DNA from: a virus
Reading direction: 5' to 3' (one strand)
DNA: 53,873 bases
IMG/VR virus record: IMGVR_UViG_3300025131_008632
Coordinates: 1-53,873 of that record
The notes beneath the pieces were generated by a model, which worked only from the letters and a program-made list of their open reading frames with translations, was not told the origin of the DNA and ran no database searches. The translations under genes were made by a program, and so were the position numbers. This document shows, piece after piece, positions 20,101 through 27,691 of the stretch. Each line of letters starts with the position of its first letter. Position 1 is the stretch's first letter.

Positions 20101-20597
20101 GTGAAGTTATAAACTATTTGCTTATCATTTAGGTAGTTTATCTCAACAACTTGATCTTGCACAATAGACTCAGATGAAGACCCATAAAGGAGTACGTTAT
20201 CCCCTGTATCAATTTTAGATGCTTGTACAAATATGCCATAATCTGGGCACCACACTGGATGTGACAGACTACAAACTAGCGTTGCGCCCGTAGCTGTAGT
20301 AATTGATATAATATCGACAGGTGTAGCAGAAGACATTGTTGCAATAACTGTATGGTATTTTGCAACTTCTATACTATCTTTAGAATAATTCCAGCCGCAT
20401 ACTGAGTCACCTATTTTTATCTTTTCTATGGGTGTGTAACCCGTATCTGTGAGTATTAAAGTTCCTGCAATGCAACATGCGTCGTCGCCTGTGTCTTCGA
20501 GGCTTCCTGAATGTCTATCAGAAGGCGAAGGATCTTCGCCTTCTACACTTGGAATAAAACCGAGCCCGAGCCCGAGCCCGCTGAGGTCTGGATACAT
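14157..20597 (-). CDS. Giant virion protein with N-terminal Hint (intein-like) autoprocessing domain
   Basis: This is a 2146-residue protein, the largest in the window. Residues 1-41 are a short acidic leader with a GLGLGLG repeat. Residues 42-182 form a complete Hint domain (listed separately). A Gly/His/Pro-rich linker follows (183-217), then roughly 1930 residues rich in Asp, Ser, Tyr, Asn and Gly with no catalytic motif that I recognise. It lies among tail/virion genes and is presumed to be exposed on the particle. The Hint domain predicts that the 41-residue leader and the ~1964-residue body can be separated or ligated to a partner after translation. ATG at 20597 follows GAGGTG. The lack of long heptad helices argues against a tape-measure protein. 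Its part in the particle is unknown. Confidence 0.82.
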   Translation of the reverse strand: MYPDLSGLGLGLGFIPSVEGEDPSPSDRHSGSLEDTGDDACCIAGTLILTDTGYTPIEKIKIGDSVCGWNYSKDSIEVAKYHTVIATMSSATPVDIISITTATGATLVCSLSHPVWCPDYGIFVQASKIDTGDNVLLYGSSSESIVQDQVVEINYLNDKQIVYNFTVEHSHTYTANNILCHNVGHGHGDDDYDGKDIIMPDGHGHPPGGGGGGGPGGYATEPSTIDVEYMYGPTVYWVDSPYSDSLSESTPWDDASDYPSGDYTAIQLRTADSSIRNGNLPSIDPLTEYGMMKGVPEIIAVIDHLPTELDISGTYTEDPTSTENRYINAGDVFFSNGPSKLLRMQIMSGIFLRANINSLFSVFRLERAPATSPYSNIDWLAVPPSLYTLISHWDAVRKSGGRIFAGYAAQTSRNMYVKLGLQMGKSMQSRALNLPADTAFADGMNYNQLRADPTTYTTSFGGTVGRGSLASVRGEEATGNQVLGKYRVSQHSYESYMSDAEGGADFSRVGSLAAGRAGNTLESLFSMLHLSNRYRTLCETGIFIQLLQELRKLILDGSHQMSQTADHSGAGYRSIDYSLFNKFTIVDDLATTVSTAFAAKVIQVDELIQTDAFSGRWGSEDGSDYGATSIQQARENATGTGGGGAAWVTIGGIIPRGEDGDIGRITVDDLNYRLYGSGLLSNADDDGLLDVIPQGYEEALPSDHLEQLVYMFHFLNREFIMSTRWKLSGGTDGGWNSNGAIEDARRFNETITWSTPIQEAIDQIIGDNTGDIRHNTRDPDSFGAALNPDLTSTTDFGSPGGYHSALEEPGDQDRILPFEITDGNNYISGYSAYINDLADSFIKRDTHSDSDVLKAYSLQTWAEGFGRKQEDLSSFVRNLLMIGHIGRPIALVTDQTAVVSNHLLMRTVCLNICKFINNANIVDRILENPGSISAADSEYPGRVGFVPKRYEQTIQLDIIKSCMHDPNGYTRLEAYLRYRRQALETYDSAGDSYPKWPDFGDFEDGPSDGGSAGIGSGYEFGGGLQSTGTYGRMATSSAAYEGVQGLIDDIEEGAETDFGDVTYLNIDDETFWWEDYYAAFAFAYPRFTQAASDLAYFYVKNRNDYKLEHGTVGSSSTLRCATVYMQYDTNGQSKTRYGLMQTPVGAALIEQRGVEGTAGKMKPIWDYIIETWDDYVDAVRQMAVDLEANAGSEGNQFSDASRFAQGSASDYTANVNTWNRNISLETMRMLTWWTMSQMIYHYVARRSLSSIHFDSGTNIDSFQVKATADAGGVWNSLLDSDDWEVVGDDGAYIANSGHEDSDSWRYSDNEGLNVSSNTPFSFFYRMRYDAVESQCFLVSCINAFGAEFASQISDTIWNDNNSGAAYGSAGVYSSYIADMGNYWDGKSDISSLLDDARGIYELNTTGATLSEWYSESSWDQPFEAIPAMATCLVNEDLMILRILNAFNHVNDILNNRMSLGQEPGGSDTTSSTYKSHKEFVEYLRRYAFGTLDTGEPGPTAGTIDLDEDEQSRKIVKSIFNSMTPDAVATAYSILCDNFTLSTAYINNLSALPTPMMNINDASFNDVDGTASYAHLMPASETVSEANYAAIRWFQNGAKNKVQGDVDPLLGDINKKILVVGLPTGMLQELREKAEIDEQVYRQDAFTTSNFTYSSLIRIRVIKKSNDNPGIAYTPRTFYYDARLFYGEGGQPINPFTLQTNTTAADTTYASATYHKRLASIGEDNYSLAKGMVGVYAYSPDDPEISGGDLPAVRDYLRGMSNGPYDSYLYKFLRTPVERRVSDHLEGAGDKGLYHIAVESGITSNLDNFHSSGIRLRKFELGAAQDVESERIAGLNLDFDVDNKLVNDWANNVWNNYSHAIQGTHTSVTAEQDPTLDFFGGGDSASMTIGESLYGIESDPWVYDQLSGEYYKEATSTSSGTGERFAAQAVMNEVYSGILKQYIKMMSGFNVTERCFLNQNNYGGVLSYSPPIFTEYQNVLLKNRRPPSCFGGTDYYTTSLGISGGVTSGYMSVIDTAKLVLMSRAKDYLGNAISDISSLELQSMQTMMYRTLPISSDKFRNQALLPKKFDRTFCILIDPEEDFQPYNTTAEDDILNTMIEGGGELIMETTYTSAKGLMFSFLVDVAIVPMNSSSAQERAGAEGENIT
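19947..20051 (-). repeat. Gly/His/Asp/Pro-rich low-complexity linker after the Hint domain
   Basis: Codons 183-217 of the giant protein encode GHGHGDDDYDGK, later GHGHPP and then a run of seven glycines. The DNA shows this as a CCG/CCN-rich stretch unlike the AT-rich surroundings. It directly follows the predicted C-terminal cleavage residue N182, so it would become the new N-terminus of the body if cleavage occurs. The paired GHGH motifs could bind metal, which is a guess. Confidence 0.7.
20052..20474 (-). other. Hint domain (bacterial-intein-like / pretoxin-Hint type), residues 42-182
   Basis: All key positions of the Hint fold are visible inside the 2146-residue protein. Cys42 opens CIAGTLILTDTGYTPIEKIK and would be the N-S acyl-shift nucleophile. 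GDSVCGW follows. The block-B-like LVCSLSHPVW carries His113. ASKIDTGDNVLLYG matches the typical L-x-x-G-D segment. VYNFTVEHSHTYTANNIL is the F block, and H181-N182 is the C-terminal block. The next residue is Val183, not the Cys, Ser or Thr required for ordinary protein splicing. There is no homing-endonuclease insert (141 residues in all). This fits bacterial-intein-like or pretoxin Hint domains that cleave or ligate to other nucleophiles. That activity is inferred from the family, not shown. Confidence 0.85.
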
Positions 20598-20654
20598 TAC
20601 AACACCTCAACTTTTTGAAAATTTGTTTGATAATAAAGTTTTTTCATAACAATT

Positions 20655-22625
20655 CTAGTCTCCAACAACAGCTACTTGACCTGCTTTGACAGTCTCACCC
20701 TGTGTAAAGTCTAACATGACAGGTGTAATCGTGTAGGTAATAACACCTGGGACTGTCTTTTGTGTTCTATCTACAAAAATAAAATTCTTTGAATCGGTCT
20801 TTGTATGATGACACACACCACAAGGATATACATACCCTGATCTAGAAGCCCTAATGATAAAGTGATCAACTGAGGCTTTTCCTTGTGTTCTCCAACTTAA
20901 GGTGACATCACCAAACTCGTTAGATGAAACTCCAGTTGAGACTATTTTTATTTTATTTGCCTGTGGAATCGCAACAGGAATTATTTTAATATTTCCTGTC
21001 TTACCAAAACCCAAAGAACCGTTCGCATGATTTCTAATTATCGCCGGGCCTGTTGATATAGTACTGTGAACCAATGCTTGCGAAGAAAAGAACTTACTTT
21101 GATTGTTAGCTTTAAATTTAGATTTTTCTGCAGTTTGTGCTTTTCCTATATTGGGAGAGTTTTGATAAGATTTTTTCTGTCGTATTGCTCGTGTATTTTT
21201 TAACTCTTCTATAATTTGTTCTGGATCTTTGCAAATAAGCTCAATGTGGTACTCATATGCAAAGGCTCGATGGGGCATATCAATCTTCTTTTTCTTTCCG
21301 CCTGTGTCAGAAAATGTTCCCATAGGATAAAAACCAAAATCATCTTCTTGACCTGTTGTTGTATTTTTTCTAATAACGTGAAAGTAATAAAGTTTTTTAC
21401 GCATAGACTTGGCATCTTTAATGTCATCTTTATAATCGCTTGCTAAGCCTGATTTTCGAAGTGCTTGAAAAATAATACTCTCAGGTGATTTTTGTGTTGA
21501 CGACACTCCCATGTTAAATCTTACACCAAACTGGCCCCTTTTATTCGGCGGCGTTGTTACAAATCTACCGGTCACAATATCAGGTGTAGGAAATGTCTGC
21601 ACTTTTTTTGTCCTTGAACTATGTTTACTAAACACTTTATTTCCATCAGGTGTCAAAAATAAAAGTTTGTACTCATATGAATCGTTTAACTGGACAGCTT
21701 CATCTTGATAATCAATCTGAACAGTACTATTGTTGACGTGTTTGAAATCAGTCAATATTTTAAATTTTCTCTCACCTGCTGAAATATTTTTTCTTGTCAA
21801 ACAAGCAAAACTTGCTATTCCTACAATGTTTGTTGCCTTGACAAAAATACCCGTTTCATTGTTATAACTTTGTAATACACCGTGAATTAAATCTTCTGAC
21901 GTAGTTTGCTTTCTTGATGTAAATGGTCTGACAATGACGTCTGTAAAGAGGCCTGATGATCTATTTTGACAAAAGGGTACAGCGCGTACAATTGAAGTAC
22001 CCTCTATGGGTATGCCAAGTTCTTCAATTTTAACACCGTCTTGTTTTCTAATATTTATTTCTTGTATCTCTCTATACGAAGTCCCGCCCGTAATAGAGAT
22101 GATTCTATAGTATAATTTAACCAATGTTGCAACTGGGTCTTGTTGCGTCACACTTACATACACTGTACCGTCTTCTCCCAATGATGTTGATATTAGTGGA
22201 GGTACGGTTACAGTCAGATACCTTTTAAGGTGAAGATTGTGGTTTATTTCTTTAAATTTTCTATCTAGGGGGATGCTTCTAGAATCTTTTGCTGTGATAT
22301 CTAAAGTAAAGCTTGTGCCAACCAGCCGGGTCGTAGATATATCGACTTGACTGCTTACTCTAAAAGTTTCAGTAGTGTTTGGAACCATTACAGGAACGTA
22401 AGGAATGTTTCCAAGTTCAGTTACTGTTAATGTTGCATTACTTGTTATGCTTACATCTCGCATAACTTGTGCTGCTGCCATAATATCTGGATTTGCAATA
22501 GCAGGATATTGAATTGAAACTTCTTCAGGTGTAGTTACCTGGCTACCGTTACTAGAAGCTACAGTTGTTGATTCTGAAGAAGCACCTACATGATGAGAAT
22601 TTCCTAAATGGGGTTGCGCTGGCAT
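20655..22625 (-). CDS. Virion structural protein with C-terminal FnIII-like sandwich
   Basis: This 656-residue protein is predicted to be structural. The N-terminus is Ser/Thr/Val-rich. The middle holds several beta-rich segments with regular hydrophobic alternation (for example TLVKLYYRIISI and YEYKLLFLTPDG). Residues about 560-656 resemble one fibronectin-III-type domain: VTLSWRTQGKASVDHFIIRA, then ITYTITPVMLD near the end. Two Cys lie in YPCGVCHH within that domain and could bind a metal or form a disulfide. The gene begins one base after the stop of the gene upstream (stop 22627, ATG 22625), so translation is coupled. No enzyme motif is visible. A tail-fibre-network or baseplate-periphery component is a fair guess. 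Confidence 0.72.
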   Translation of the reverse strand: MPAQPHLGNSHHVGASSESTTVASSNGSQVTTPEEVSIQYPAIANPDIMAAAQVMRDVSITSNATLTVTELGNIPYVPVMVPNTTETFRVSSQVDISTTRLVGTSFTLDITAKDSRSIPLDRKFKEINHNLHLKRYLTVTVPPLISTSLGEDGTVYVSVTQQDPVATLVKLYYRIISITGGTSYREIQEINIRKQDGVKIEELGIPIEGTSIVRAVPFCQNRSSGLFTDVIVRPFTSRKQTTSEDLIHGVLQSYNNETGIFVKATNIVGIASFACLTRKNISAGERKFKILTDFKHVNNSTVQIDYQDEAVQLNDSYEYKLLFLTPDGNKVFSKHSSRTKKVQTFPTPDIVTGRFVTTPPNKRGQFGVRFNMGVSSTQKSPESIIFQALRKSGLASDYKDDIKDAKSMRKKLYYFHVIRKNTTTGQEDDFGFYPMGTFSDTGGKKKKIDMPHRAFAYEYHIELICKDPEQIIEELKNTRAIRQKKSYQNSPNIGKAQTAEKSKFKANNQSKFFSSQALVHSTISTGPAIIRNHANGSLGFGKTGNIKIIPVAIPQANKIKIVSTGVSSNEFGDVTLSWRTQGKASVDHFIIRASRSGYVYPCGVCHHTKTDSKNFIFVDRTQKTVPGVITYTITPVMLDFTQGETVKAGQVAVVGD

Positions 22626-22626
22626 T

Positions 22627-23733
22627 TTATGATCCGTTGTATTTTAAATTAGAAGTACCTTGAAAGTTTTGCATAACAGACACAACTGTGTTATCAACAT
22701 TGACAGGTATGGCAGCACTAGGTGCTATCCCATAATCATAAATTAGTCTAAACGCTGCTGTTTTAAAATCAGATAGGAAAACATTAGTACCCTTAAACGC
22801 ACTAAACCTTGTATTAAAGTTAGAAATTCCTTTCCCTACTGCATGCATCTTATTGTTAACCCCTTGATTGTTATTTGTAGCCTTAGGTGAGTTTCCTGAG
22901 CCTCGACTATACGACCTACCACCTGGTTGAAGACCCGGCGAAAGACCCGCTGTGTCATTAATGACTGATGTTAAACTTGGGCCTCCCGATTGCTGAGAAT
23001 TTGTAGTTGCTCTAGGCTTTACGAGTTTTATAACAGGATCGCCCGTATAAAATGAGACATTCAAACCGGAGCTTCCTAGTAGTGGTGTAAATAGTGAAAG
23101 TTTTCCTGATGCTTTTATTGTTGTTGAAAGCTCATCCATTTTATTTTTAAAATTATTAGAAATTCTTGTATCAATAAAGCCGGTGACAGGGAAGTTTTCA
23201 CTTGCAATATTGAAAATAAGCTTACCTACATCTTTATTAATGAGAAAACTACGATATATTTTTTCAAAATTTAAAACTGCTGATAGCGTTGTTGAATTCT
23301 GGTCTGGAAAATTAGATATCGATGCACCTTGCATGCTAAAGTCTCCGCCAAAACCAGGTAAACTATTGTTATTTGATAAGGATGCTTGCTCTTCTACTGT
23401 AAATCCCCCGCCAGGACTAGACGGCGGCTGATAACCTGTATCAATCATATCAGCATGACCAGTAGGTCCACCTGCTGTATTTTGTATATAATTCATATGG
23501 TTCAAAGACTCAGCCGATAGATTGCTGGGCATGTCTTTTTTTGGTCCGCTAGGTTGGACTTGTGCATATAGAGTTGTAATATCATACGATAAAGCAAGCG
23601 ATGTATCAACTGTAATAGAAAACTCATATGTGAATATAGTGTCTCCATCAATTGTGGTTTCCATCGACACAATTTTTGCGTGCCTAGATTTAAAACTTAC
23701 AGCGTTTATTTTGGGTGTTGAAGTTTGTAACAT
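22627..23733 (-). CDS. Virion structural protein, unknown
   Basis: This 368-residue protein has no recognised family. The first ~80 residues are beta-rich (KINAVSFKSRHAKIVSMETT). The central part is rich in Gly, Pro, Ser and Asn, with a disordered stretch of about 60 residues (PSGGGxS-like segments, PGLQPGGRSYSRGSGNSPKA). A helical region, about 165-215, reads as LNFEKIYRSFLINKDVGKLI. The C-terminus ends QNFQGTSNLKYNGS. It starts three bases after the stop of the 413-residue gene and ends one base before the start of the 656-residue gene, so all three are one translational unit. Context makes it structural; nothing more specific is supported. Confidence 0.68.
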   Translation of the reverse strand: MLQTSTPKINAVSFKSRHAKIVSMETTIDGDTIFTYEFSITVDTSLALSYDITTLYAQVQPSGPKKDMPSNLSAESLNHMNYIQNTAGGPTGHADMIDTGYQPPSSPGGGFTVEEQASLSNNNSLPGFGGDFSMQGASISNFPDQNSTTLSAVLNFEKIYRSFLINKDVGKLIFNIASENFPVTGFIDTRISNNFKNKMDELSTTIKASGKLSLFTPLLGSSGLNVSFYTGDPVIKLVKPRATTNSQQSGGPSLTSVINDTAGLSPGLQPGGRSYSRGSGNSPKATNNNQGVNNKMHAVGKGISNFNTRFSAFKGTNVFLSDFKTAAFRLIYDYGIAPSAAIPVNVDNTVVSVMQNFQGTSNLKYNGS

Positions 23734-23736
23734 TAT

Positions 23737-24978
23737 TTAATCATCCCTCAGCCCAGATCTATCTGGAGTCTCAAGACCAGGCAAAGCATTGAAGTGTTTT
23801 ACGGCGATATTGTCGGCGTCAAAAGAATGGCCGATGCTACGAAGCTTCATTTCTAATTCATCTCGCCCTCCGTCCTGAACCCAATCGAATTCGGAGATAC
23901 CCTTGCTATTCCAAAAAACAAGTGTGTATATCTTGACAAATGAAGGTATGCCTACACTATCAATAAAATTCTTTCCTACATAAACAATTCTGGCTGTGAA
24001 TGGTGTAGAAGCCACACCAGCATCCGTGGGTGAATATGTCCAGTAGCCTGTATCCATCATGTCAAGCTTTGTCATTTTTGTATCATTTTTAGCTATCTCA
24101 AACATTTGACAAGCTATGTTCATATCAGGTGTTCCTGACCCTAGAAGTGAAACAGTCTTCATCGGGTTAGCTGTACTGACCATTTCACCTGGAGCTCCGA
24201 GTCCACCACAGCACGCATCAAGTTCTTCTTCAATCGGTGCAAGCCTGTTACCTTCTAACTGTGGGGACCCTCTATATATGTGCTTTATGGCGTCTTGGAG
24301 CGATTTCATCTGAGTACCACTTGTTAAGTCAGGCCACATCTGGAACGGGGGAGCAAACACTCTCTTTTTTCCCGCTGTATCTTTGTAAATAGGCGGTATG
24401 TAATCTGCATGTCTTGTAAATTGCAAAAGTTCGTTGAAAGGCATGGGCTGTAGATCATCAATACTAGGTGTGTAAGTTGGATCTTCTGCAGGCTCAAGGT
24501 CATTAGTTGTAAAAGATACATAATCAACGTTTATACCAAAAGATGAAGATACGTCTGTTTCAGGCCATGTTCCCACGAGAAATTGTTTGCTAAAGTTATT
24601 TATAGTTTGTTCAAGTAAACTTGCTGTTATAGAAGCAAAGACATCTGGGCTGACAACTTTTGTTATCCTTCCGCTAGATGACGCCTTAAAAACACTTCCT
24701 TCGGCATCTAACTCTAAATCTCCACCACCGAAGTTTAAGATATTTCCAGAGTTATCAGTTTCATAACATATCTGATCTTGTGGTAACGAAGTTGCTTCAA
24801 GAAACAATCTATCACTAGCGTTTGCTGATCCGCTTGCAACATCACCCTCATAGTATGTGTGTCTATCTGTAAAAGAAGCAAACTCTATCTTCATCTTACC
24901 AGAAGACATTTGTCGTCGCCCTTCTTCAGTGACGACAACATCCATGATTCTCATCTTATTATCTAGGATCCCAGCCAT
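23737..24978 (-). CDS. Virion structural protein (N-terminal module shared with the 236-residue protein)
   Basis: This 413-residue protein opens with GILDNKMRIMDVVVTEEGRR, then MKIEFASFTDRHTYY. This pattern matches the first ~45 residues of the gene at 10787-11497 and marks a shared N-terminal domain. A region near 260-300 contains DACCGGLGAPGEM. The C-terminal third (ARIVYVGKNF, VKIYTLVFWNSKG) is beta-like. The ending is Asp/Arg-rich. The two proteins with this domain may occupy equivalent sites, or one may cap the other, which is inference. ATG at 24978 follows GAAGAGAGATAG. The 57-base gap to the gene upstream shows no clear promoter. Confidence 0.75.
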   Translation of the reverse strand: MAGILDNKMRIMDVVVTEEGRRQMSSGKMKIEFASFTDRHTYYEGDVASGSANASDRLFLEATSLPQDQICYETDNSGNILNFGGGDLELDAEGSVFKASSSGRITKVVSPDVFASITASLLEQTINNFSKQFLVGTWPETDVSSSFGINVDYVSFTTNDLEPAEDPTYTPSIDDLQPMPFNELLQFTRHADYIPPIYKDTAGKKRVFAPPFQMWPDLTSGTQMKSLQDAIKHIYRGSPQLEGNRLAPIEEELDACCGGLGAPGEMVSTANPMKTVSLLGSGTPDMNIACQMFEIAKNDTKMTKLDMMDTGYWTYSPTDAGVASTPFTARIVYVGKNFIDSVGIPSFVKIYTLVFWNSKGISEFDWVQDGGRDELEMKLRSIGHSFDADNIAVKHFNALPGLETPDRSGLRDD

Positions 24979-25035
24979 AATTTTCTATCTCTCTTCATTA
25001 ATTATGGTACAAAAGTTTTTTTAGGATGTGAAATT

Positions 25036-25851
25036 TTAAGTACCAGGTCTAAGTGTTGACGCACCTTGATATGAAAGTAAAGGACTTACTCTGTAATATA
25101 GGCGTACAGAAAATTCTGAGTTTGCATTTTTTGCAGAATGTCGACCAATACCTACAGAAAGTGCTGCGTCTACTGTCGGCCTTGAACTCATTGACCCACC
25201 CCAACCTGCTGTACCTTCAGAAACTCTATATCTTTCAATTTCTCCACTAGAGTTATATCCATCTGTAAAATATCTAAACACAGGATAATCTGTTCCACTA
25301 TCTGTTGTTGACATACCGCCTCTAAGATAAACCATTGCAGAATCTTGTGTAGCTAGTGTAAAACCACCACCTCTTGTGACTGTTCCAATCTTTGGCCCAG
25401 AAGAATGATTCCATATTACTATTGAACCTGCAAGACCCTGCTCTCCATCGACAGCAAAATTAACATTCCCGTCAGTAAGACATATTGCAAAAAAACATGT
25501 ATTATTATCTGTTGTACCAGGTGTGTCTGTCCACTCTATAAAAAAATCAAGATTGAATTGTTCGTTAAGCTTATAAGTTGTTCCGTCTTGCTTTAGTAGG
25601 GGGAAAGTGTAAGCTGCAGCATTATTTGACGTTGTAGTTGTTCCGCCGCCGAGTCGTGCTGAGCCTGAATTAATATTAACTGTATTTACATCTCCTGACA
25701 CGGACAATGTCTCTATTACAGTTGTACCGTCTGATTGCCTTGTTGTTCTACTACCTGTTGCTTCTGTTAAGATAAGCGGTCTCCATTCACCGATATCTCT
25801 AAGTTTTAATACACCTGCTTCATTGAATAATGCTCTATTATTTGATGACAT
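25036..25851 (-). CDS. Probable tail-fibre tip or fibre-associated protein
   Basis: This 271-residue protein directly follows a typical tail-fibre gene and overlaps it by one base (TAATG). The N-terminus NNRALFNEAGVLKLRDIGEW is followed by a Ser/Thr/Gly-rich stretch. Residues about 80-240 look like a single beta-sandwich (NFDLD-type strands: FNLDFFIEWTDTPG, NTCFFAICLTDG, NFAVDGEQGLAGSIVIWN). The C-terminus ends LSYQGASTLRPGT. Position and fold suggest a receptor-binding tip, a fibre chaperone-like protein or a second fibre segment. No catalytic residues stand out. It is a candidate host-range determinant by location only. Confidence 0.65.
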   Translation of the reverse strand: MSSNNRALFNEAGVLKLRDIGEWRPLILTEATGSRTTRQSDGTTVIETLSVSGDVNTVNINSGSARLGGGTTTTSNNAAAYTFPLLKQDGTTYKLNEQFNLDFFIEWTDTPGTTDNNTCFFAICLTDGNVNFAVDGEQGLAGSIVIWNHSSGPKIGTVTRGGGFTLATQDSAMVYLRGGMSTTDSGTDYPVFRYFTDGYNSSGEIERYRVSEGTAGWGGSMSSRPTVDAALSVGIGRHSAKNANSEFSVRLYYRVSPLLSYQGASTLRPGT

Positions 25852-27689
25852 TATGCTACCCCATTAACATACCAGTTAGAACCGTCTGAAAACAAACTAA
25901 CTGTGCCTGAACTTACTAGTATTTGCAAAGAATCAGCACCATCGATTTTTTCACTACCGTTTGTCACAATATTAATTGCTTTGGCAGAAGCTGATGCATA
26001 GCCGCCTATATCTTTTATTATTAATAATCTGCCCGCTCCCGCAGTAGCTGCTCCAGGTAATGTTGTTGTAACAGCGCCAGCTGACGTATTAACACCTACT
26101 ATATAATCAGTGGTTGCAACGCTATAACCATTTTGAGAATCATCTGTTGATACATACTTGACATTTAAGGCGCCTGTAAGATGAAGTGCGCTTCCATTAA
26201 ATCTAAGATTTGACTGCACAGTAGCTTCATCTGCGTCTTTAAATGTTGCTATTCCGTCAACAGTAGAACCATCCCAAGAAATTCCGCCAGAGCCGCCTGA
26301 TGACGCAATTGTCACCTGTCCATTAGAAGCAGACGTAATTGTGATATTTGATCCTGCAGCTAAGTATGATGTACCGTCGGTCAGCCTTGTAAGCGACCCA
26401 CTATAACCCAGTGAAGCACTTACAACGCCTCTTACTCCTAGAGTTGCACCCGGTGTATTTGTACCAATACCTACTCTATCTGAACTACCTTGAACAAATA
26501 GTGTATTGTCATCTCCGTTTGTCCTGACCTGGAAATCAACATCGCCACCGTCGCCGATCTTTACGATATCCTGTCCAGCCTCAGATATGGTAATAAGTTG
26601 TTCGCCACCAGCCGTAATTCCGATAGCATCATCAGCAAACTGGATAAAAGTATCAGTGTCACCTGTGTGAATTATTTTTTCTGAAATGCTTACATCACCC
26701 GTGACAGTGAGGTTATCATTTACTGTAGTTTCAGATGTTGAGTGCCCAATACTTACTGCGACGCCGCTATTAGCAGTACCTAAACTTAAAGTTCCACCGG
26801 AGTTTATGGTTGTAACTCCAACTGTATCAATTTGCAAAACACCTGCATCAATATCTACAATCTCAGCTGCATCAATGTCTATCCCGCCAGATGAGTCTAT
26901 ATTGATTGCATCAGCTGATGTTTCAGTAGCACTAAGATTTATTGAGCCACCTGTATTTTTAATGGTAATATCTTCACCGGCTGTCCCAACGGCGTCAATT
27001 TGTATACCACCTGCTGATGCTAACATTTGGATTGCATTACCATCGCCTGAATTTAATGAAGATGTTAAATGAATCTTTCCTGTAGAAGTATTTTGATATC
27101 CGCCCGTTCCAGAATCAATATCTATTCCTCCTGCTGCATTATCTGTAATAAGTGAAATTGCATTAGCCGCAGCACCAGAGCCTGTTATAGCTAGCCTAGT
27201 ATCAGAATCAAAAACTAAATACCCGTCGTCAGGCGAGTGAACAAATAAACCAGAATCTCTAAATTGGAGTTTCGTTGTTGTACCTACTAAAAGATCAGTG
27301 TCATCCCATGTAAATGCTGATATTCCTCCAAAGGCTCCGCCGTTATTATATTGAAGCTGTGTGTCACTACCCCCAGGGGATCCGGAGCCGCCAGCAGCTG
27401 TGATAGTAATCTGACCGTTTGACTCAGATGTTATCGTAACATTGGTTCCTGCAGAAAGATATGATCTACCATCAACCAATCTAGTCAATGATCCAGAGAT
27501 ACCAAGTGATGACTCAATTGTGCCACTAACATTAAAAGTCCCTGATGAAAAAGGTTCTGCAGCCAAACCTATTTGCATACCGTTTGGGAAAACAACTCTT
27601 TTAATATCTCCTGTTTCTTCATCAAAAATTATATAAGAACTTAGCTTTTTAAGTTCTTTTTCAGAAGCGTATACCTTGGAAAGAGACAC
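25851..27689 (-). CDS. Tail-fibre protein with repeat modules
   Basis: This 612-residue protein has the sequence style of phage tail fibres: long runs of short beta turns such as GGIDIDSGTGG, SGGIDIDAAEIVDIDAG and the widespread VGIGTNTPGATLGV motif (406-419). QLQYNNGGAFGG (111-122) is another common fibre element. The N-terminal segment, residues 1-40 (SKVYASEKELKKLSSYIIFD), is probably the attachment region. Two copies of a ~50-residue module occur at 58-107 and 421-470. The C-terminus ends LFSDGSNWYVNGVA, typical of fibre ends. The fibre is expected to trimerise and extend from the baseplate. The TAATG overlap with the downstream gene suggests it and the tip protein are made together. Confidence 0.85.
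   Translation of the reverse strand: MSLSKVYASEKELKKLSSYIIFDEETGDIKRVVFPNGMQIGLAAEPFSSGTFNVSGTIESSLGISGSLTRLVDGRSYLSAGTNVTITSESNGQITITAAGGSGSPGGSDTQLQYNNGGAFGGISAFTWDDTDLLVGTTTKLQFRDSGLFVHSPDDGYLVFDSDTRLAITGSGAAANAISLITDNAAGGIDIDSGTGGYQNTSTGKIHLTSSLNSGDGNAIQMLASAGGIQIDAVGTAGEDITIKNTGGSINLSATETSADAINIDSSGGIDIDAAEIVDIDAGVLQIDTVGVTTINSGGTLSLGTANSGVAVSIGHSTSETTVNDNLTVTGDVSISEKIIHTGDTDTFIQFADDAIGITAGGEQLITISEAGQDIVKIGDGGDVDFQVRTNGDDNTLFVQGSSDRVGIGTNTPGATLGVRGVVSASLGYSGSLTRLTDGTSYLAAGSNITITSASNGQVTIASSGGSGGISWDGSTVDGIATFKDADEATVQSNLRFNGSALHLTGALNVKYVSTDDSQNGYSVATTDYIVGVNTSAGAVTTTLPGAATAGAGRLLIIKDIGGYASASAKAINIVTNGSEKIDGADSLQILVSSGTVSLFSDGSNWYVNGVA
26280..26429 (-). repeat. Tail-fibre internal repeat, copy 2 (residues 421-470)
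   Basis: This second copy reads SLGYSGSLTRLTDGTSYLAA, then NITITSASNGQVTI and a Gly/Ser-rich tail, matching residues 58-107 of the same protein. It points to internal duplication within the fibre gene. Confidence 0.8.
27369..27518 (-). repeat. Tail-fibre internal repeat, copy 1 (residues 58-107)
   Basis: This is the first copy of a duplicated fibre module. It contains SLGISGSLTRLVDGRSYLSA followed by NVTITSESNGQITI and a Gly/Ser-rich tail. The second copy lies at 26280-26429. The two agree at most residues over about 45 positions. Confidence 0.8.
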
Positions 27690-27691
27690 GA

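Noticed and set aside
20052-20474. The Hint domain as a true splicing intein
   Set aside because: Residue 183 is Val, so the +1 nucleophile is missing, and no homing endonuclease is present. Called a Hint domain only.
14157-20597. Tape-measure protein for the 2146-residue gene
   Set aside because: It lacks long heptad or transmembrane segments and is rich in Asp, Ser, Tyr and Gly like other surface proteins here.
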